64,000 nucleotides of DNA from Haliea sp. (GTDB lineage: Bacteria > Pseudomonadota > Gammaproteobacteria > Pseudomonadales > Halieaceae), in NCBI GenBank assembly GCA_016704305.1, contig JADJAL010000029.1, forward strand, positions 1 through 64,000. Reading direction: 5' to 3'. The translations under genes were made by a program, and so were the position numbers. The stretch's first letter is position 1. Every line of letters starts with the position of its first letter. The notes beneath the pieces are model-generated. The model searched no databases and was not told where the DNA came from. It saw only the letters and a list, made by a program, of their open reading frames with translations. Shown in pieces: positions 1-10,913 of this stretch.

Positions 1-14
1 TGTTGCCGGATCGG

Positions 15-855
15 TCACTTCCTATATCGGATGACCCTGCTTTCGGGGGTATCGGGATATACGTGCTTCATATTCACGTAATAGGTTTTATTCAGCGCCA
101 ATACGCACCTGTATTTTTCGTTTCCCGGAATTTGGGTATACGCAACAGAATAGAGGAATGAGACGTTATCCCGGTGACACCTTGTAGGCCGCAAGCGAGC
201 GCCGTTAGGCGTGTCTGATATCCAGACGTTGGTATTTGGGGATACCGCGCCGGTAGGCGTTTCCGTACGAGAAGACTTCGGCTTTTGTGCTGTCGCCATT
301 GGTGGTGATCGCGGATACCAATACCTTTCCTTGGGGATCGTAAGTGTTTCCTGCAATACTGAGCCGCTCCATTTGTTGGCCGGGATGTCAAAGGCACATT
401 CGATTTGTGCGTCACTAACACAGCCAGGCGGTGGTTGTGAAGTCACGCACGCACCATCTGGTGGGGTAGCAGGAAGCCATGTCGGGCCAGGCTCCCAGCA
501 GGTCGGGGCTGAAGTAGCGACAAAGGCGTTGGTTTGTTGGTAAGACCCTATGGTACCGTCGGGACACGTTTGCGTCCGTGTCTGCGTGGCAGGACGATCA
601 CCGCAAGTCGGAATGCCCGTACCGAGCGTGACAACTGGGGCTGCCTCCGAAGTGAATGAACTACTGTACCCGTCTTTCCATCGTCAATGCCACTTCTTTT
701 GTGCCGTCAACTCCACGGTCAACTTTTATACCTGTAATAACCCCAACCTCCTGTTCCTGGGGCGTTTCCTCACCGACAATAACGAGCTCCAGAGCACCTG
801 CCGTCTGTACCCCGAGAATGGCTGCAATTGCGGCCGCTACTGTTACTTTCTTCAT
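15..855 (-). CDS. secreted protein of unknown function, frameshifted
   Basis: The start at 855 gives a clean Sec signal peptide (MKKVTVAAAIAAILGVQTAGA), then an acidic stretch (VGEETPQEQEVG). The first frame stops near 661, but reading continues in another frame with sensible sequence: a Cys/Thr-rich part (about 600-440, including TQTRTQTCPDGTIGSY and PPPGCVSDAQIECAFD) and a tail ending at 15. At least two or three single-base frame changes are needed. I recognise no family. The repeated Cys plus a signal peptide suggest an exported, disulphide-bonded protein. Lying next to another signal-peptide protein and a type II secretion operon is suggestive only. It is either a decayed gene or one damaged by sequencing indels. 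Confidence 0.5.
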
Positions 856-1154
856 TCGATACGCCCCTAAGTTAGTTTATACACGGAGACACGCTCCCGA
901 CAAGATAGTCCCGACCGCTCTGTCTCTATCTCCAGCTTGCCGTCGGATAACGACTAGCAGCCCACACCTGAGTACGTTTGAAAGATAACAATGAGTAATG
1001 GTGATTTCAGCACAAAATAGTCAGGAAAAGTAACATAACTCTGTTTTGAGCACTTCTTGTGGAACCACCAGGCCTGCATAAGCCAGGTGTCTTTCAATTC
1101 CAAGGGTTTGTCAACCACATTAAGCAGAAGTTCCCAGTCCCTGGAATTTTCAAT

Positions 1155-1179
1155 AAAGAGCGCCCTGAGGGCGCCCTTT
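1155..1179 (-). terminator. GC-rich stem-loop terminator
   Basis: AAAGAGCGCCC-TGA-GGGCGCCCTTT forms an imperfect hairpin just after the stop codon at 1209 of the upstream minus-strand gene. A TTTATT tail follows on the minus strand. It would separate that gene from the secreted-protein gene starting at 855. The rest of 856-1208 shows no gene. Confidence 0.6.
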
Positions 1180-1208
1180 CCTATTACAGATTGCACCTTC
1201 CCGATGGA

Positions 1209-2715
1209 TCAGTCGCCGGAGCCAATAAGGCTTGTCACCTTGTGGACTGATTCGGCGGCGTAGTTGGAAAGAGCACTGCTACCTTCAAGGGTGTTCTCAT
1301 AGGTGAACACAGCAAACCCTGTTAACCGGCAACCGCTGAAAGGTGCTTCCGTCATCGGCGGTCAATACACGGGTACTATCCAGCGGGCCGCCATTCAGCT
1401 CGGCGCCGGAGAATCCAGCAATACCCAACCTGACTCGTACCCGGGTTAAAGCCATAACGGATATCGGCGTTAGCATTAAGCGCAGACTCCTCACCAAAGC
1501 TGATCACGCTGACTTCGCTACAAATATTCAAGTCTGGCGACTTAGGAATCTCGGGTTGCGGAGAAAACTCCGGCCCTTCGGGGTCTGGTGTGGTAACAGC
1601 CTCTTCACGATCCCACTGAGTGATCGCGACAGGCTCACAAGCCGTGGTACCGTTCCAACGATTACTAAAGGGCGGCTGAGCCGAGCTACCTTGGACGTAG
1701 AACTTCTTGGTGGGCATGGTGATTACCCAATCGGTCAGAGCGTTGATTTTCTCCTCAATGACATAGTCGTTCTTCACGGCTGTTGTCATAAACAATGCAC
1801 TAAATCATCTTGCTCGGAAGAAAAATCGTAATCAGTTGCATCGGCTCCGTTGAACACGGTTATCGAATTGCTCCCCTCTCGAAAAGTCCGGTTTGTTACT
1901 ACCCGGGCCGTTTTATGTAGTTCACCTTGGTCGAGTCGGGCTTCGCGAAATCGTCGACCGCGACAGCGTCGTAGCCTGAGGCGGTGCCATTGTTTACGTT
2001 AATCACCACCCAGGGCCGTACAGGCCGCCGCCCTGCGCCAGGTCGTTAGTAGCTCAGCTGCGCCATCGGTTTGTTCCCAAACGCCCACCGGGTTTAACCT
2101 GTTCCAGGCTGCAACCAGAGCGCCACAGTTTGCAGGTACGCCATTCGCCCCATGCACTGCAGCTGCGCCCAAGCCGGATGCAGGATCAAGCTGCCCCATT
2201 TCGATCACCTCGACGTACCCCTGGAGGGTTCGCGCAGGGGTCCTGTTGGTATCAGTAGTCCTAAACGCGAAGGGGACAAACGGCTGCGTACGCCGTATCT
2301 TGCCATCTACAGTTTCCGTTGTACCAGCGAATTGCCCCACGTTCGCGCCACCCGACGTGCCCAGCGCAGGCACGGTACAGGAGTTATCGACAGTAACGAT
2401 TGCAGCGCCCGTAGCACCGGTGTTCGGGTTCGAGGTAATTGCACCGGCCCACACATCTTCAGGAGACAGGTACAGGTTGAAGTCGAGAACCTCCTGACTG
2501 TTTAGAGCATCTACAAAACGAATCTTGACCGCCTTCGTTAAGCTGGACGTGTTCACGATGTGAATGTATGTATCGTTCCCGTTGGCCGCCGAGTAAAAAG
2601 GATAAACCAACGCCTCACCAGTGCCCTGGCCGTTGATGTGCATCTCCCCAAACGCAGCAGTACCACCGACAAGTAACGCCGAGGCCACAGCAAGTGACAT
2701 TGTTTGTTTCTTCAT
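1209..2715 (-). CDS. secreted protein, about 500 aa, several frameshifts
   Basis: The start at 2715 encodes a signal peptide (MKKQTMSLAVASALLVGGTAAFG) followed by a conserved-looking region (HINGQGTGEALVYPFYSA, then FNLYLSPEDVWAGAI). This N-terminus resembles a group of uncharacterised exported proteins I associate with marine gammaproteobacteria. The first frame runs to 1999. The protein then continues through WVVINVNNGTASGYDAVAVD, ITVFNGADATDYDFSSEQDD, a frame from about 1795 to 1376, and a final frame ending LSNYAAESVHKVTSLIGSGD with a stop at 1209. At least four single-base frame changes are required, yet each piece reads as good coding sequence, so one damaged gene is likely rather than several. 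No function can be assigned. Confidence 0.6.
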
Positions 2716-3020
2716 TTGTTACTCTAGTTTATAATGGTCTAACAGGTTATTTAGATTAAACTGGCAAAATAAGGGTTGACCCCACTAGCCTTCCCAATTT
2801 AACAGCTTTCACGCCACATGCCTTACACACCGAATCTGCCTCCATGTGTGGCAAGGCTTGACTCCGAGAGCACATTATCACACAGTTTTTCCACGTACAA
2901 CAACCAAACCTAAGAACAAAGTGTGAAATTTACCGCCCTTTTCTACCCAAAATGGGCCTGAACCAATACTGTTGAAGCCGCAACGCGCAAACGCAACCAT
3001 AAACAAGCGAATCACCGATA
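2716..3020. other. intergenic stretch without a visible gene
   Basis: This AT-richer gap separates the upstream end of the secreted-protein gene at 2715 from the lipoprotein stop at 3021. No ORF with coding character or strong hairpin was seen. It probably carries the promoter of the 2715 gene, but no convincing -35/-10 pair was identified. Confidence 0.4.
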
Positions 3021-3440
3021 TTAACTGTCATAAATATACCAGACGCCCGCAACCTCAATCCACACTTCTTCAAAAAAACGTGTATTTTCCACCCTCGGGC
3101 GAATCATCTCGTATCTGACCGAGCTCTTGACATCGCACCGTTCCGGCTCACAGGCCACAGTTTCTACCTTGGCCTCCTTCCAATTGACCACGCCAGCGTA
3201 CTTGGAACCATATCTCTGCATCGAGCTGGCCTCGCGCAAGGCAGAGCAAGATATGAAATGCCTTTTCAAAGTCCCCACCCATCTAATGCGTCCATTCGCC
3301 TGCGCACGGGCAGCCACCGCTTTCTCCGGCGGCTGAGGTAAATTCAGAGAGGCGCAGCTCGCGACCGAGATAGCAAAAATCATGCCAAAAATGGCCACAC
3401 TGCTTGAACGCGTATCCTTTGAACTACGTTTTTCTATCAT
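3021..3440 (-). CDS. small lipoprotein of unknown function
   Basis: The 139-residue protein starts MIEKRSSKDTRSS; an AAGGGA ribosome-binding site lies before this ATG, whereas the longer ATG at 3467 has none. A hydrophobic stretch (VAIFGMIFAISVASC) ends in a lipobox with the lipidated Cys at about residue 29. The mature part has several Cys residues (HFISCSAL, VACEPERCDV) and a C-terminal aromatic run (EVWIEVAGVWYIYDS). It lies about 185 bp downstream of gspD on the same strand. The family is not recognised. A role linked to the secretion system is only a guess from position. Confidence 0.6.
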   Translation of the reverse strand: MIEKRSSKDTRSSSVAIFGMIFAISVASCASLNLPQPPEKAVAARAQANGRIRWVGTLKRHFISCSALREASSMQRYGSKYAGVVNWKEAKVETVACEPERCDVKSSVRYEMIRPRVENTRFFEEVWIEVAGVWYIYDS

Positions 3441-3625
3441 ATCGCTTATATCCCTTATTTCCCTCATGTTCTGCTAACGCGCGAACCGATCCACTGACCG
3501 CATGAAACTCGGGACCGCATTCTTCACACGAGCCAAGCACTATTCAATGAGTAGGGCGAGGTCACACCGATCTTCTCTAAATCGCAAAGGCCCAAAGTGC
3601 TGTCCAAATTTTTCAACAGCGGGTG

Positions 3626-5795
3626 TCATTTCGCACTGGGTGCTGCGGTAGCGGCCTCCTTCCTAAAAAAAAATGTAGCCCCTGATTCGTCGATCAACTC
3701 GAGACCGCGCATCCCTGACCTCATCTCCTGGCTCACATTGCGCAGGTCCGAATCGTTGTACACCACCCGGGGCGTTATAACGACCAGAAGTTCTGTGCGG
3801 GTACTCTTTTGGGCCTTGGTTCCGAACAGCGCGCCTATAACAGGCAGATCATGCAGGAAGGGTATCCCGGAACTGCCCTCGCTCTTATTCTCGCGGATCA
3901 AACCACCCAGCACCACGGACTCGGATGATCTGACGGCAATTCGGCTGGTGATCTTCCGTTCAAGGAATGTCGGGTTACCACCACCCACACTGCTTTCCGG
4001 CCCTATATCGGTAACCGATTGCTCGACGTCCATGGTGACCATGGCGCCGGCATTTACAGGGGGGTGTGACATCCAATTTCACACCTGTGTCCCTGTAGGT
4101 AATTGAAGTTATGGTATTCCCACCGTCTGTTGTGGTGCTGCCCGTCTCTATGGGAACCTGATCCCCTACCTGAATAGCAGCAGTCTGGTTATCCAACACC
4201 ATTAACGATGGCGAGGAGATGACATTCAACAGGTCATTTCTAGCTAAAGCGTTCAGTACGGCATTGATATCACCAGTACTATCGATCACGGAATAAGAAA
4301 AGCCGGGCACAATAGGGGCAATTCCAAGTCCATCAACTAACTGTCCGATGCCAGTGTAGCCATCGCCTAGATCTTTATCCAAGGACCATTCTAATCCGTA
4401 CTGCATATCATCGGTAAGCGTTACCTCGATAATGCTAGCTTCTATGATGACTTGGGTTGGCGCAAGATCCAAGCGCTGCAGAGCAGATTCAATCTTTCTA
4501 TACTCCTTGCCGGTGGCGTAGATCAGAAGCGCATTGTTTTGGTCATCTGCTACCACACGCACATCACCTATGACTACGCTGGTACTAGTGCGGGTCGCTG
4601 CTGCTGCCGCACCTGGGGCCCCGCCTCCTCGTGGCGAAGGAAGAGATTTTCTCCGGATTGAGGCCCGGCGCGACACCCGATTTGCCTGACGAACCGGTGT
4701 CAGCCCCGGCAGATCCCGTAAAAATACTGCTGAGCAGACCCGCCAAATGGGCGGCATCCGTATTCTGGATAGGGTACACATAAAGGCGCTGTTCCAAATT
4801 CATCAGTGTCGCATCGAGGCGTTCAATCCAGAGTTTGATGCGTTCCAGATAGTGTGCTCGCGGCGCCACCACCATAATGCTATTGATCCGTTCAACCGGA
4901 ATGATGCGGACCGAACTGCCGATACCTTCCCCCTCGCCGGCAACATCGTTACCCAGCAGGCTGGAGAGTGCCGTTGCGGCTTCCTCTAAGGGAACGTTCT
5001 CAATCGGGAAAACTCCAACCGACATGCCTTCAAGTAGATCTACGTCAAAGGTCGTAATAATCTGCTGCCAACCTTCCAGTTGCGCCTGCGAACCGGCCAG
5101 CATAAGCAAATTGCGCAAGTCATCGATGCGCAGGAAGGCGGCGTCATCTGCTACTGGTCGCAAAATTTCGGCCATGTTTGTGGCGCTGATGTACTGCAGT
5201 GGCACGATAATGGTGCTGTAACCCACCACGCCCGCGGTGGTGGCCGCGACACTGGGCTTAAGTTTGTTCATCTGTCCAGACGCGCTGATAAAAAAACGTC
5301 CATCCTTGTCCCGAATCATCAGCGCATTGTTCGCCTGCAAGAGGGATTCCAGAATTCCCAATAATTCGTCCCGGGGCACAGGGGTGCGCGTGCGCAGGGT
5401 TACCTCGCCGCCAATCGGATGTTCGACGACGTAGTCCAACTCCAGAATGTCGCCCATTATGGCGTGCACCACCTCGACCAGGGGCGCCTGTTCGAAATTG
5501 AGACTGACCGCATCGCCATAGAACCGCACCGGGGTCTGCGGTGCCGGTGTTCCGATCACCTCATCTGTACCGCGATAAAGCGTGGGCTCACTCGGGACGA
5601 CGGATATCCTCGCAGCCTGGTTCGGTACAGGACCTGAGTAGCCTCGGTGAGCCTCAGTGGATCAGTGCGGCCGGCGCACCGCCCACCGTCAGTACCTCTC
5701 CCATTGACCCGCCGGGCCACCCGCCGATTCAGAATCGGGAGGCTGCTGTTCAGTGTGGTACAACCCGCAACCAGCAACAATGTCACCATCGTCAA
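3626..5795 (-). CDS. gspD: type II secretion outer-membrane secretin GspD (frameshifted)
   Basis: This is the outer-membrane channel of the type II secretion system. The N-terminus (TMVTLLLVAGCTTL) has a lipobox. N-domains follow (VRFYGDAVSLNFEQAPLVEV; ILESLLQANNALMIRDKDGR), then the secretin core: VIIEASIIEVTLTDDMQYG, VISSPSLMVLDNQTAAIQVG and SSESVVLGGLIRENKSEG with DLPVIGALFGTK near the C-terminus. Three breaks, near 5580-5700, 4640 and 4060, split it into four frames that together cover a normal secretin length of about 720 aa. The start is uncertain: TTG at 5795 or ATG at 5789, since an in-frame TGA lies just upstream. It follows gspC and ends the operon, as in Xanthomonas xps-type clusters. 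Confidence 0.88.
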
Positions 5796-5822
5796 AGCGA
5801 AAGCTCAAAAAATATCGCAACT

Positions 5823-6428
5823 TTATTCGTCTCTATTGTCATGTATTTTTGTCACGTCCCCTTGCGGTTCCGCCGTATCTTCTGTTGCAGGATTTGGTAT
5901 CGCTTTATCCTCTTTACCCTGAAATAGAGTCGCAGGTATTGCGTGCTTGAGAATCAGCGCTCGTTTTTCCCCGCCACTTTGGAACGTCGCTTCATTCTGA
6001 TTAACATGAGTGAATTCCCAGTCTTCTACTGCGTCGCCCGGCCGCAACCGCCGCCGCTCTCCCCTGTAGGAAATAATCACCCCTGGCGACTGCTCCGCTC
6101 CGGTGTAGACGCCAATTATCTCCACCTCATTGATAGCAGCGCTCGCGCGCGATTCCGTCAGTACGACGCTTTCAACGGGTTCGGCTGGCGTGTAAGCTTG
6201 GCGACCCTGCCAGAATATAGGCCTAGACGCCAAGTCCCGAGCCGATTCCGAATCAAGGCCCATATCATATCTTATTTCGCCGACCTGCAGTGAAGACTCC
6301 GCAGGAAGAAGCGCATCCGGATCAGACATCAGCAACAAGCCTACTCCGCTCCACACGATCTGGAGCAGCACCAAAGCGGTTATTACCTGTGCCACTGTCC
6401 ACAGATAGCTTTCCGTGCCAGTTTTCAC
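5823..6428 (-). CDS. gspC: type II secretion inner-membrane protein GspC
   Basis: The 201-aa protein has a single N-terminal membrane segment (VAQVITALVLLQIVWSGVG). A GspC homology-region-like domain follows (SRPIFWQGRQAY; INEVEIIGVYTGAEQSPGVI; GERRRLRPGDAVEDWEF), characteristic of the periplasmic domain that contacts the secretin. The tail is polar and lacks a PDZ domain, so this is a short GspC/XpsN-like form. It lies between gspM (upstream) and gspD (downstream), the order seen in Xps-type operons. The frame is intact. Confidence 0.8.
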   Translation of the reverse strand: MKTGTESYLWTVAQVITALVLLQIVWSGVGLLLMSDPDALLPAESSLQVGEIRYDMGLDSESARDLASRPIFWQGRQAYTPAEPVESVVLTESRASAAINEVEIIGVYTGAEQSPGVIISYRGERRRLRPGDAVEDWEFTHVNQNEATFQSGGEKRALILKHAIPATLFQGKEDKAIPNPATEDTAEPQGDVTKIHDNRDE

Positions 6429-6474
6429 CCGAGGTAACCCCCGAAGCCTGCGATGCTGACGCCACGATAGGGCA

Positions 6475-7065
6475 TCAATCCTGCAACCTTAAAGAGAACA
6501 ATTGCAATCGCACTGTCAGTTTGCGCGGGTCACCCTCCACTTCTTCCTCGGGTTGGCCGAGGCGTCCACGAAGCGGTCTGCGAGCGCGGTCGGGGCTGAC
6601 CTTGAGTGCCCCTACGAAGACCAGTGGTCGCACCGATACGAGATTGGATAAAGCCTCTTCCAACGCATCAATGTTGCCTTGTGCCGTAATGTCCAGACCC
6701 AATCGATCGAACCCCTCGGAACTGCGCTGGGGCAAAATCTGGCTTCAGGAGACCGAAAGACCGGCTGCCGTCATAATTTCCCGCACATTCTGCTGCATGG
6801 TGGCCGCACTGGTTGCGCTGTCTTGGTCAGCCGCGTAGGCAAGCATTGTCAGGCTGCTGTTGGCCAGACCACTGGCAATCTCCAAACGATCGGCACTTTC
6901 CACTATACCCAACAAGCGTGATGTTTTTGGTTCAATGGTCTCTATCTCATCGGCAAAGCTTTGGCGAAGAAACCAAAAGTGTAGCACCCAGTACGCTACC
7001 ACCAAGAATAGAATTCCGAGCGTGCAGCCAACAACGATGGTGGACCTGTCGGCCATTATTTTCAT
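6475..7065 (-). CDS. gspM: type II secretion protein GspM (frameshifted)
   Basis: The first part (7065-6745) has a short cytoplasmic start, one membrane helix (STIVVGCTLGILFLVVAYWVL) and a coiled segment. After one frameshift near 6740 the second part (to 6475) gives the ferredoxin-like fold typical of GspM (GNIDALEEALSNLVSVRPLV; PRKLTVRLQLFSL). Such proteins partner GspL in the inner-membrane platform. Its start overlaps the gspL stop by 4 bases (ATGA), indicating translational coupling. The assignment rests on gene order plus topology, since GspM is poorly conserved. Confidence 0.75.
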
Positions 7066-8090
7066 TCGCTGCCGTCCCCACTGGCCAGCGTAAGATTCAG
7101 GACAAAGCGCTCCCTTCCCGGGGCGACACTCCTGATGGCGACAGGCGCCTCAACCAGGACATAGGCGGAGTTATCCAAGAGCTGCTGCATGACGGCCGAT
7201 GCGTCACTGGATTCTCCTTCAATTTTGATGTTCATACCCTGCATCTCGAACATCCCGAGCCAGGTGTCATCTCCCAATAGCGCCGTTAACCTTACCAATT
7301 CCTTATAGGGCGATGGATGCTCCGCAAGCAGGCTATTAACGGCGGTGATTATGGCCTTCGAAGAGGCCAGGGCGGTGCGCAATTCGACTGCGTCCTTTGC
7401 CGACCGTTCCACACGCTCCTGCGTATCGCGCACTTTCTGCAACTGCAGATATTTCGCTCCCGCAGCCAGCGCAAACAGCAGCATACCCGCCAGCAGACAG
7501 TAGGCAACAATGGCCACCATGCGGCCCAAGCGACGACGGTTCCTTTGCTGCCGAGGGGCCTCGCCAAAACCGGTCACCAACACCATCCGATCTTCAGACT
7601 GCGCCCAAACCTCAAAAGTACCCACATCTTGATCGCTTATCCGATCGGCAATATAAGCCATAACGGCACTTTTCGAACTGATGACCAAATGCACCAGAAA
7701 CCCATCGTCCTGCCGGTTGGCGATCGACCAGCCACAACAGGTATCAGTTTTCGGAAAGGGGCTGCTAGAAGCCACTTCCAGAGCCAACATTGATTCAAGA
7801 TCGCCTTCCGCCGCCGCAGGAACCCGCAATGTTTTCGACAAGACCAGACGGTCCGGCAAAACTGCGGCCTGGGCCATATCCCGACCCGGCGCTATAGGCG
7901 CTTCAACCGTTTCCCAGCCCAGGTACCGCGCCTCGCCGTCAGAGTAATGGGCCAGCACGACCTCATCAACGGCTTCCAGCACCACCGAGTTATCGCCCCA
8001 CAAGAAATCCCGCCACCCGGCGCGGAAATACAGCAATGCGCGGCGCATATCAAAGCCAAACAGACTCCAGGGCTGGCTAGTTTCCAGCAT
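7062..8090 (-). CDS. gspL: type II secretion protein GspL
   Basis: The start chosen is MLETSQPWSLFGFD at 8090, which overlaps the end of gspK. The N-terminal part (about residues 1-190) fits the actin-like cytoplasmic domain of GspL (SKTLRVPAAAEGDLESMLAL; EVASSSPFPKTD). One membrane helix lies around residue 205 (MVAIVAYCLLAGMLLFALAA). A periplasmic ferredoxin-like domain ends the protein (LGMFEMQGMNIKIEGESSD). GspL links the assembly ATPase GspE to the pseudopilus platform. The frame is intact, and the gene overlaps both neighbours. Confidence 0.82.
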   Translation of the reverse strand: MLETSQPWSLFGFDMRRALLYFRAGWRDFLWGDNSVVLEAVDEVVLAHYSDGEARYLGWETVEAPIAPGRDMAQAAVLPDRLVLSKTLRVPAAAEGDLESMLALEVASSSPFPKTDTCCGWSIANRQDDGFLVHLVISSKSAVMAYIADRISDQDVGTFEVWAQSEDRMVLVTGFGEAPRQQRNRRRLGRMVAIVAYCLLAGMLLFALAAGAKYLQLQKVRDTQERVERSAKDAVELRTALASSKAIITAVNSLLAEHPSPYKELVRLTALLGDDTWLGMFEMQGMNIKIEGESSDASAVMQQLLDNSAYVLVEAPVAIRSVAPGRERFVLNLTLASGDGSE

Positions 8091-9107
8091 GGATACCCTC
8101 CCCCTCCACGGATGCTCCCACACCCCCGTGCGGTATCACCCTAACCGCTTCGGAGCGAAAAAAACGCCAAGGGAGGCCGTCAGCGCCAACCATCGCGAGG
8201 TCCACCCAGCGGCGACGATTAAAATTGGACCCGTCAACTTGCACGCGGGCATCGATGCGAAAGATTGGTAGTTCAGTGGCCTGCTGGAAACTCAGATCGA
8301 TCCCCTCCGGCGCTAATTGGCCGCCCAAATGGTCATTATTGTTCATGCGAAATTGCACTAACTCCTGTGCCGCCGCTTCATCCAAGCCACCTAGGGCACG
8401 CAACACAGGCACAGGGGCGCCCAATTTACCCCCGCCTGCCCCCTTTGGCTGACGTAGACAGCATCCTGCACCGCTTCAAAAACCTGTCTGTCAATTCCCG
8501 ATACCAACAGCAAATCCTCGATCGCCTCAAAGCGTCCATGACGAATGTTTGCAGCAGCCCCCTGATCATCAGCGGCCACGGCGTCAAGCCCACGCTCTGC
8601 AACAGACATTCCCTCCTGCTCCAACCCTGGTAGTGCGCCCTCTCCGAACGGGTCCACGGAACGCCACTCTACCACGTTGAGCGCGAGCACATTGGCCATC
8701 GTTTCGTCCAGGCCTTCAACGGTGGAAAACAAAAGAGTGAGCAGCCCTTCCGGTGCTGAATTAATATCAATCAGCCCGGACACTGGTGTGAATTCTACAG
8801 AGACATCGTATCCGCCCATCGTATAGACACGTCTATGCATCACGGGAGACGATAGTATTCCATCCTCGTCAGGCAGCATAAGATCTGCCAGCCCGAGTTG
8901 CATAGCCCCATCCGCCGCCGCCTCAACCTGCGCGCGAGTAGCATGCAACTGAGCCAGTTTCAAATCTATCCTGGCCTGCATGACCATACTCCCGACCAGT
9001 AGAGACATAGCAGCCAGAAACCAGACTAAAATTGCCAGCGCGACCCCACTCTGGGGAGGCGACCGCGGCTGCTTTGCCGCTCTTACGCCTGCCGCCGGGT
9101 CGATCAT
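8077..9107 (-). CDS. gspK: type II secretion minor pseudopilin GspK (frameshifted)
   Basis: The N-terminus carries a hydrophobic pseudopilin-type helix (SGVALAILVWFLAAMSLLVG). The large globular part includes the typical PVSGLIDINSAPEGLLTLL motif and a later helix-hairpin-helix-like region (LRALGGLDEAAAQELVQF). One frameshift around 8420 joins the frame 9107-8391 to the frame 8424-8077. GspK caps the I-J-K pseudopilus tip. The start overlaps the gspJ stop by 4 bases. Confidence 0.85.
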
Positions 9108-9736
9108 GACAACACCTCAACATCATTGAAGTTCAGCTCGCCCGAGTCCAGACGCAAAACCAACTCCGGCCAGTAACGTCCTTCGGACATGATTGTGATT
9201 CGCACAGCAACCGGATTGATCATAGAGCCGACCCAGTCTTCAACCCACTCACCGCCATAGACGTCGAGATACCCCAGATCAAACTCCTCCACGTTATCGA
9301 GGAGAACCCTGGGCTCCACCTCATCCCAATTCAACGCTGCAACCGACCTGTTGTAGGGATGCCATCTGAGCTCCAGTTTCTCGTCTATCAGGGACAGCTG
9401 CATCACGAAAGCTCCCCCCATACTGGCACCCGCCACCAACGGCGACACCCAAACCAGTTGCGTGCGATCACCCCAGAAATAGGTCCCCATATCTGCGAAA
9501 TCTTCTGTGGTCTCGCCTACCCTGCCCTCGCGCATCACAGGCATGGCCGCGCCAATGGTATTGCGCAGAAATTGGCTCACCACCCGTATCTCGTCGACGC
9601 GGCCGGTTACTTCTTCTATGGCAGCCTGCGTATTCCCAAGTGTTCGCATTGCGGCGATCGTCGCCACCATGACCATCGACAAAAGCACCAAGGCGAGCAT
9701 AACCTCGAGCAGAGTAAAGCCTCTGGCTCTTCTCAA
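9104..9736 (-). CDS. gspJ: type II secretion minor pseudopilin GspJ
   Basis: The 210-aa protein has a prepilin peptidase cleavage site, RARG^FTLLEVMLALVLLSM, with Glu at +5. The C-terminal half is typical of GspJ (WVSPLVAGASMGGAFVMQ; VLLDNVEEFDLGYLD). The apparent start is TTG at 9736, which overlaps the gspI stop (TGA at 9735-9733). The frame is intact. Confidence 0.85.
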   Translation of the reverse strand: MRRARGFTLLEVMLALVLLSMVMVATIAAMRTLGNTQAAIEEVTGRVDEIRVVSQFLRNTIGAAMPVMREGRVGETTEDFADMGTYFWGDRTQLVWVSPLVAGASMGGAFVMQLSLIDEKLELRWHPYNRSVAALNWDEVEPRVLLDNVEEFDLGYLDVYGGEWVEDWVGSMINPVAVRITIMSEGRYWPELVLRLDSGELNFNDVEVLS

Positions 9737-10139
9737 TCAGGCTCCTCCCTGCCCGCGACCACTGACTCCAGAGCTACCTGGCGCTCCCGGTCCCCATCAC
9801 GCCACCGGACTGCTACGTTGATTTGTTGCAGCGATCCCTGAGCAGAGGCGACCCTTCCTGCAGCGTGACCGGTGCGGCAACCACCTGCCAGGCCAAAACC
9901 CCTTCAGTTTCACCCGCTTCGTTCAATCCAGTCAGTGGTACCATAGCGTAATTAGCCAGCAGGGGAGCGAGCGAGCTCCACACCATAGGCCATTTTTGAT
10001 CGATCATCGCGATCCGTGTCGCACCACCGGCGGCTTGATAAAGCGCCGCAAGGGACATACCTAAAATAGCTACCGCAACAACCATCTCGAGCAAACTAAA
10101 GCCGCGGGGCCTTGCCGGTGCAATATCGGAGAACATCAC
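9733..10139 (-). CDS. gspI: type II secretion minor pseudopilin GspI (frameshifted near its end)
   Basis: The start MFSDIAPARPRG is followed by FSLLEMVVAVAILGMSLAAL, a canonical class III signal with Gly -1 and Glu +5. The globular part (LANYAMVPLTGLNEAGETEG; LAWQVVAAPVTLQEG) fits the GspI family. A single frameshift near 9838 leads into INVAVRWRDGDRERQVALES, ending at 9733 against gspJ. Only about 55 bp lie between this start and the inverted-repeat end of an IS3 remnant at 10195, so the upstream operon genes have been cut off just before this gene. Confidence 0.82.
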
Positions 10140-10194
10140 TTTGAAATACATCACCACATCTGTCGAGGCCGCCATTGTAGCTGAAAGATAGGTA

Positions 10195-10565
10195 TGAATC
10201 GCCCCGGGTTCCGTGGAGGCTGTTTGGTTTAATTTCAGGCCGCCAGCTTTTCCTTCTCAGCAAGTAGCCGCCAGTAGTTTGCCTCAGCTTCGACCGGGGG
10301 GATATATCCGCTCGGTTCCAGCAGTCGGTGATAATTGAACCAGTGTAGCGTTGCCATTTCCACAGACTCCCTCGTTTTCCATGGTCCACGTCGATGAATG
10401 ATCTCGGTTTTGTACAAGCCGTTGATGGTCTCGGCCAGGGCGTTGTCATAACTATCCCCTCGACTGCCTACTGACGGCTCTATGCTCGCTTCGGCAAGCC
10501 GCTCAGAGTAGCGAATGGAGAGATACTGCGACCCTCTGTCACTGACGTGGTCCAATAGAACCATA
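10195..10565 (-). mobile_element. IS3-family remnant: right end plus OrfB C-terminus
   Basis: Positions 10195-10221 (TGAATCGCCCCGGGTTCCGT and the following bases) look like a terminal inverted repeat of the IS3 group. Immediately inside, on the minus strand (10564-10235), is the C-terminal third of an IS3 OrfB transposase: SDRGSQYLSIRYSERLAEA, SRGDSYDNALAETINGLYK, WFNYHRLLEPSGYIPP. It retains the second catalytic Asp and the Glu of the DDE triad. The N-terminal two thirds, OrfA and the other end are missing, so it cannot transpose. It abuts the gspI 5' region. Confidence 0.8.
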
Positions 10566-10605
10566 CAACCCGGTTAAAGGGATACCCATAACTGGAGATT
10601 GGAAA

Positions 10606-10913
10606 ATGACCAAGAGAAAGCAGTATTCGAAGGAATTTAAACTGGACGCAATCAGGCTGGTGCCGGATCAGGGCTACACAAGATCACGGGCTGCGAGTAG
10701 CCTCGGCATCAATGCCAATATGTTGCGCCGATGGATCCAAGAACAGCAGTCAGATAACGGCCATGCCTTTCGGGGGAATGGCAATCTGACGCCGACCAAG
10801 AGGAAATCATAACGCTCAAGGCGCAGGCGAAACGCCTGGAAATTGAGAAAGATATCCTAAAAAAAGCGACGGTCGGAATGCCGCACCGCTTCTTTGCCAA
10901 AGAAACACGGTGA
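10606..10913 (+). pseudogene. IS3-family OrfA (frameshifted)
   Basis: MTKRKQYSKEFKLDAIRLV with RAASSLGINANMLRRWIQEQ is a typical IS3 OrfA helix-turn-helix. One frame change near 10795 leads into the leucine-zipper part (QEEIITLKAQAKRLEIEKD, ILKKATVG). The run CTAAAAAAAGC at about 10858 sits where IS3 elements place their programmed -1 slip. OrfA stops at 10911-10913, overlapping the OrfB GTG start. This element is on the opposite strand to the 10195-10565 remnant and is of a different type. Confidence 0.75.
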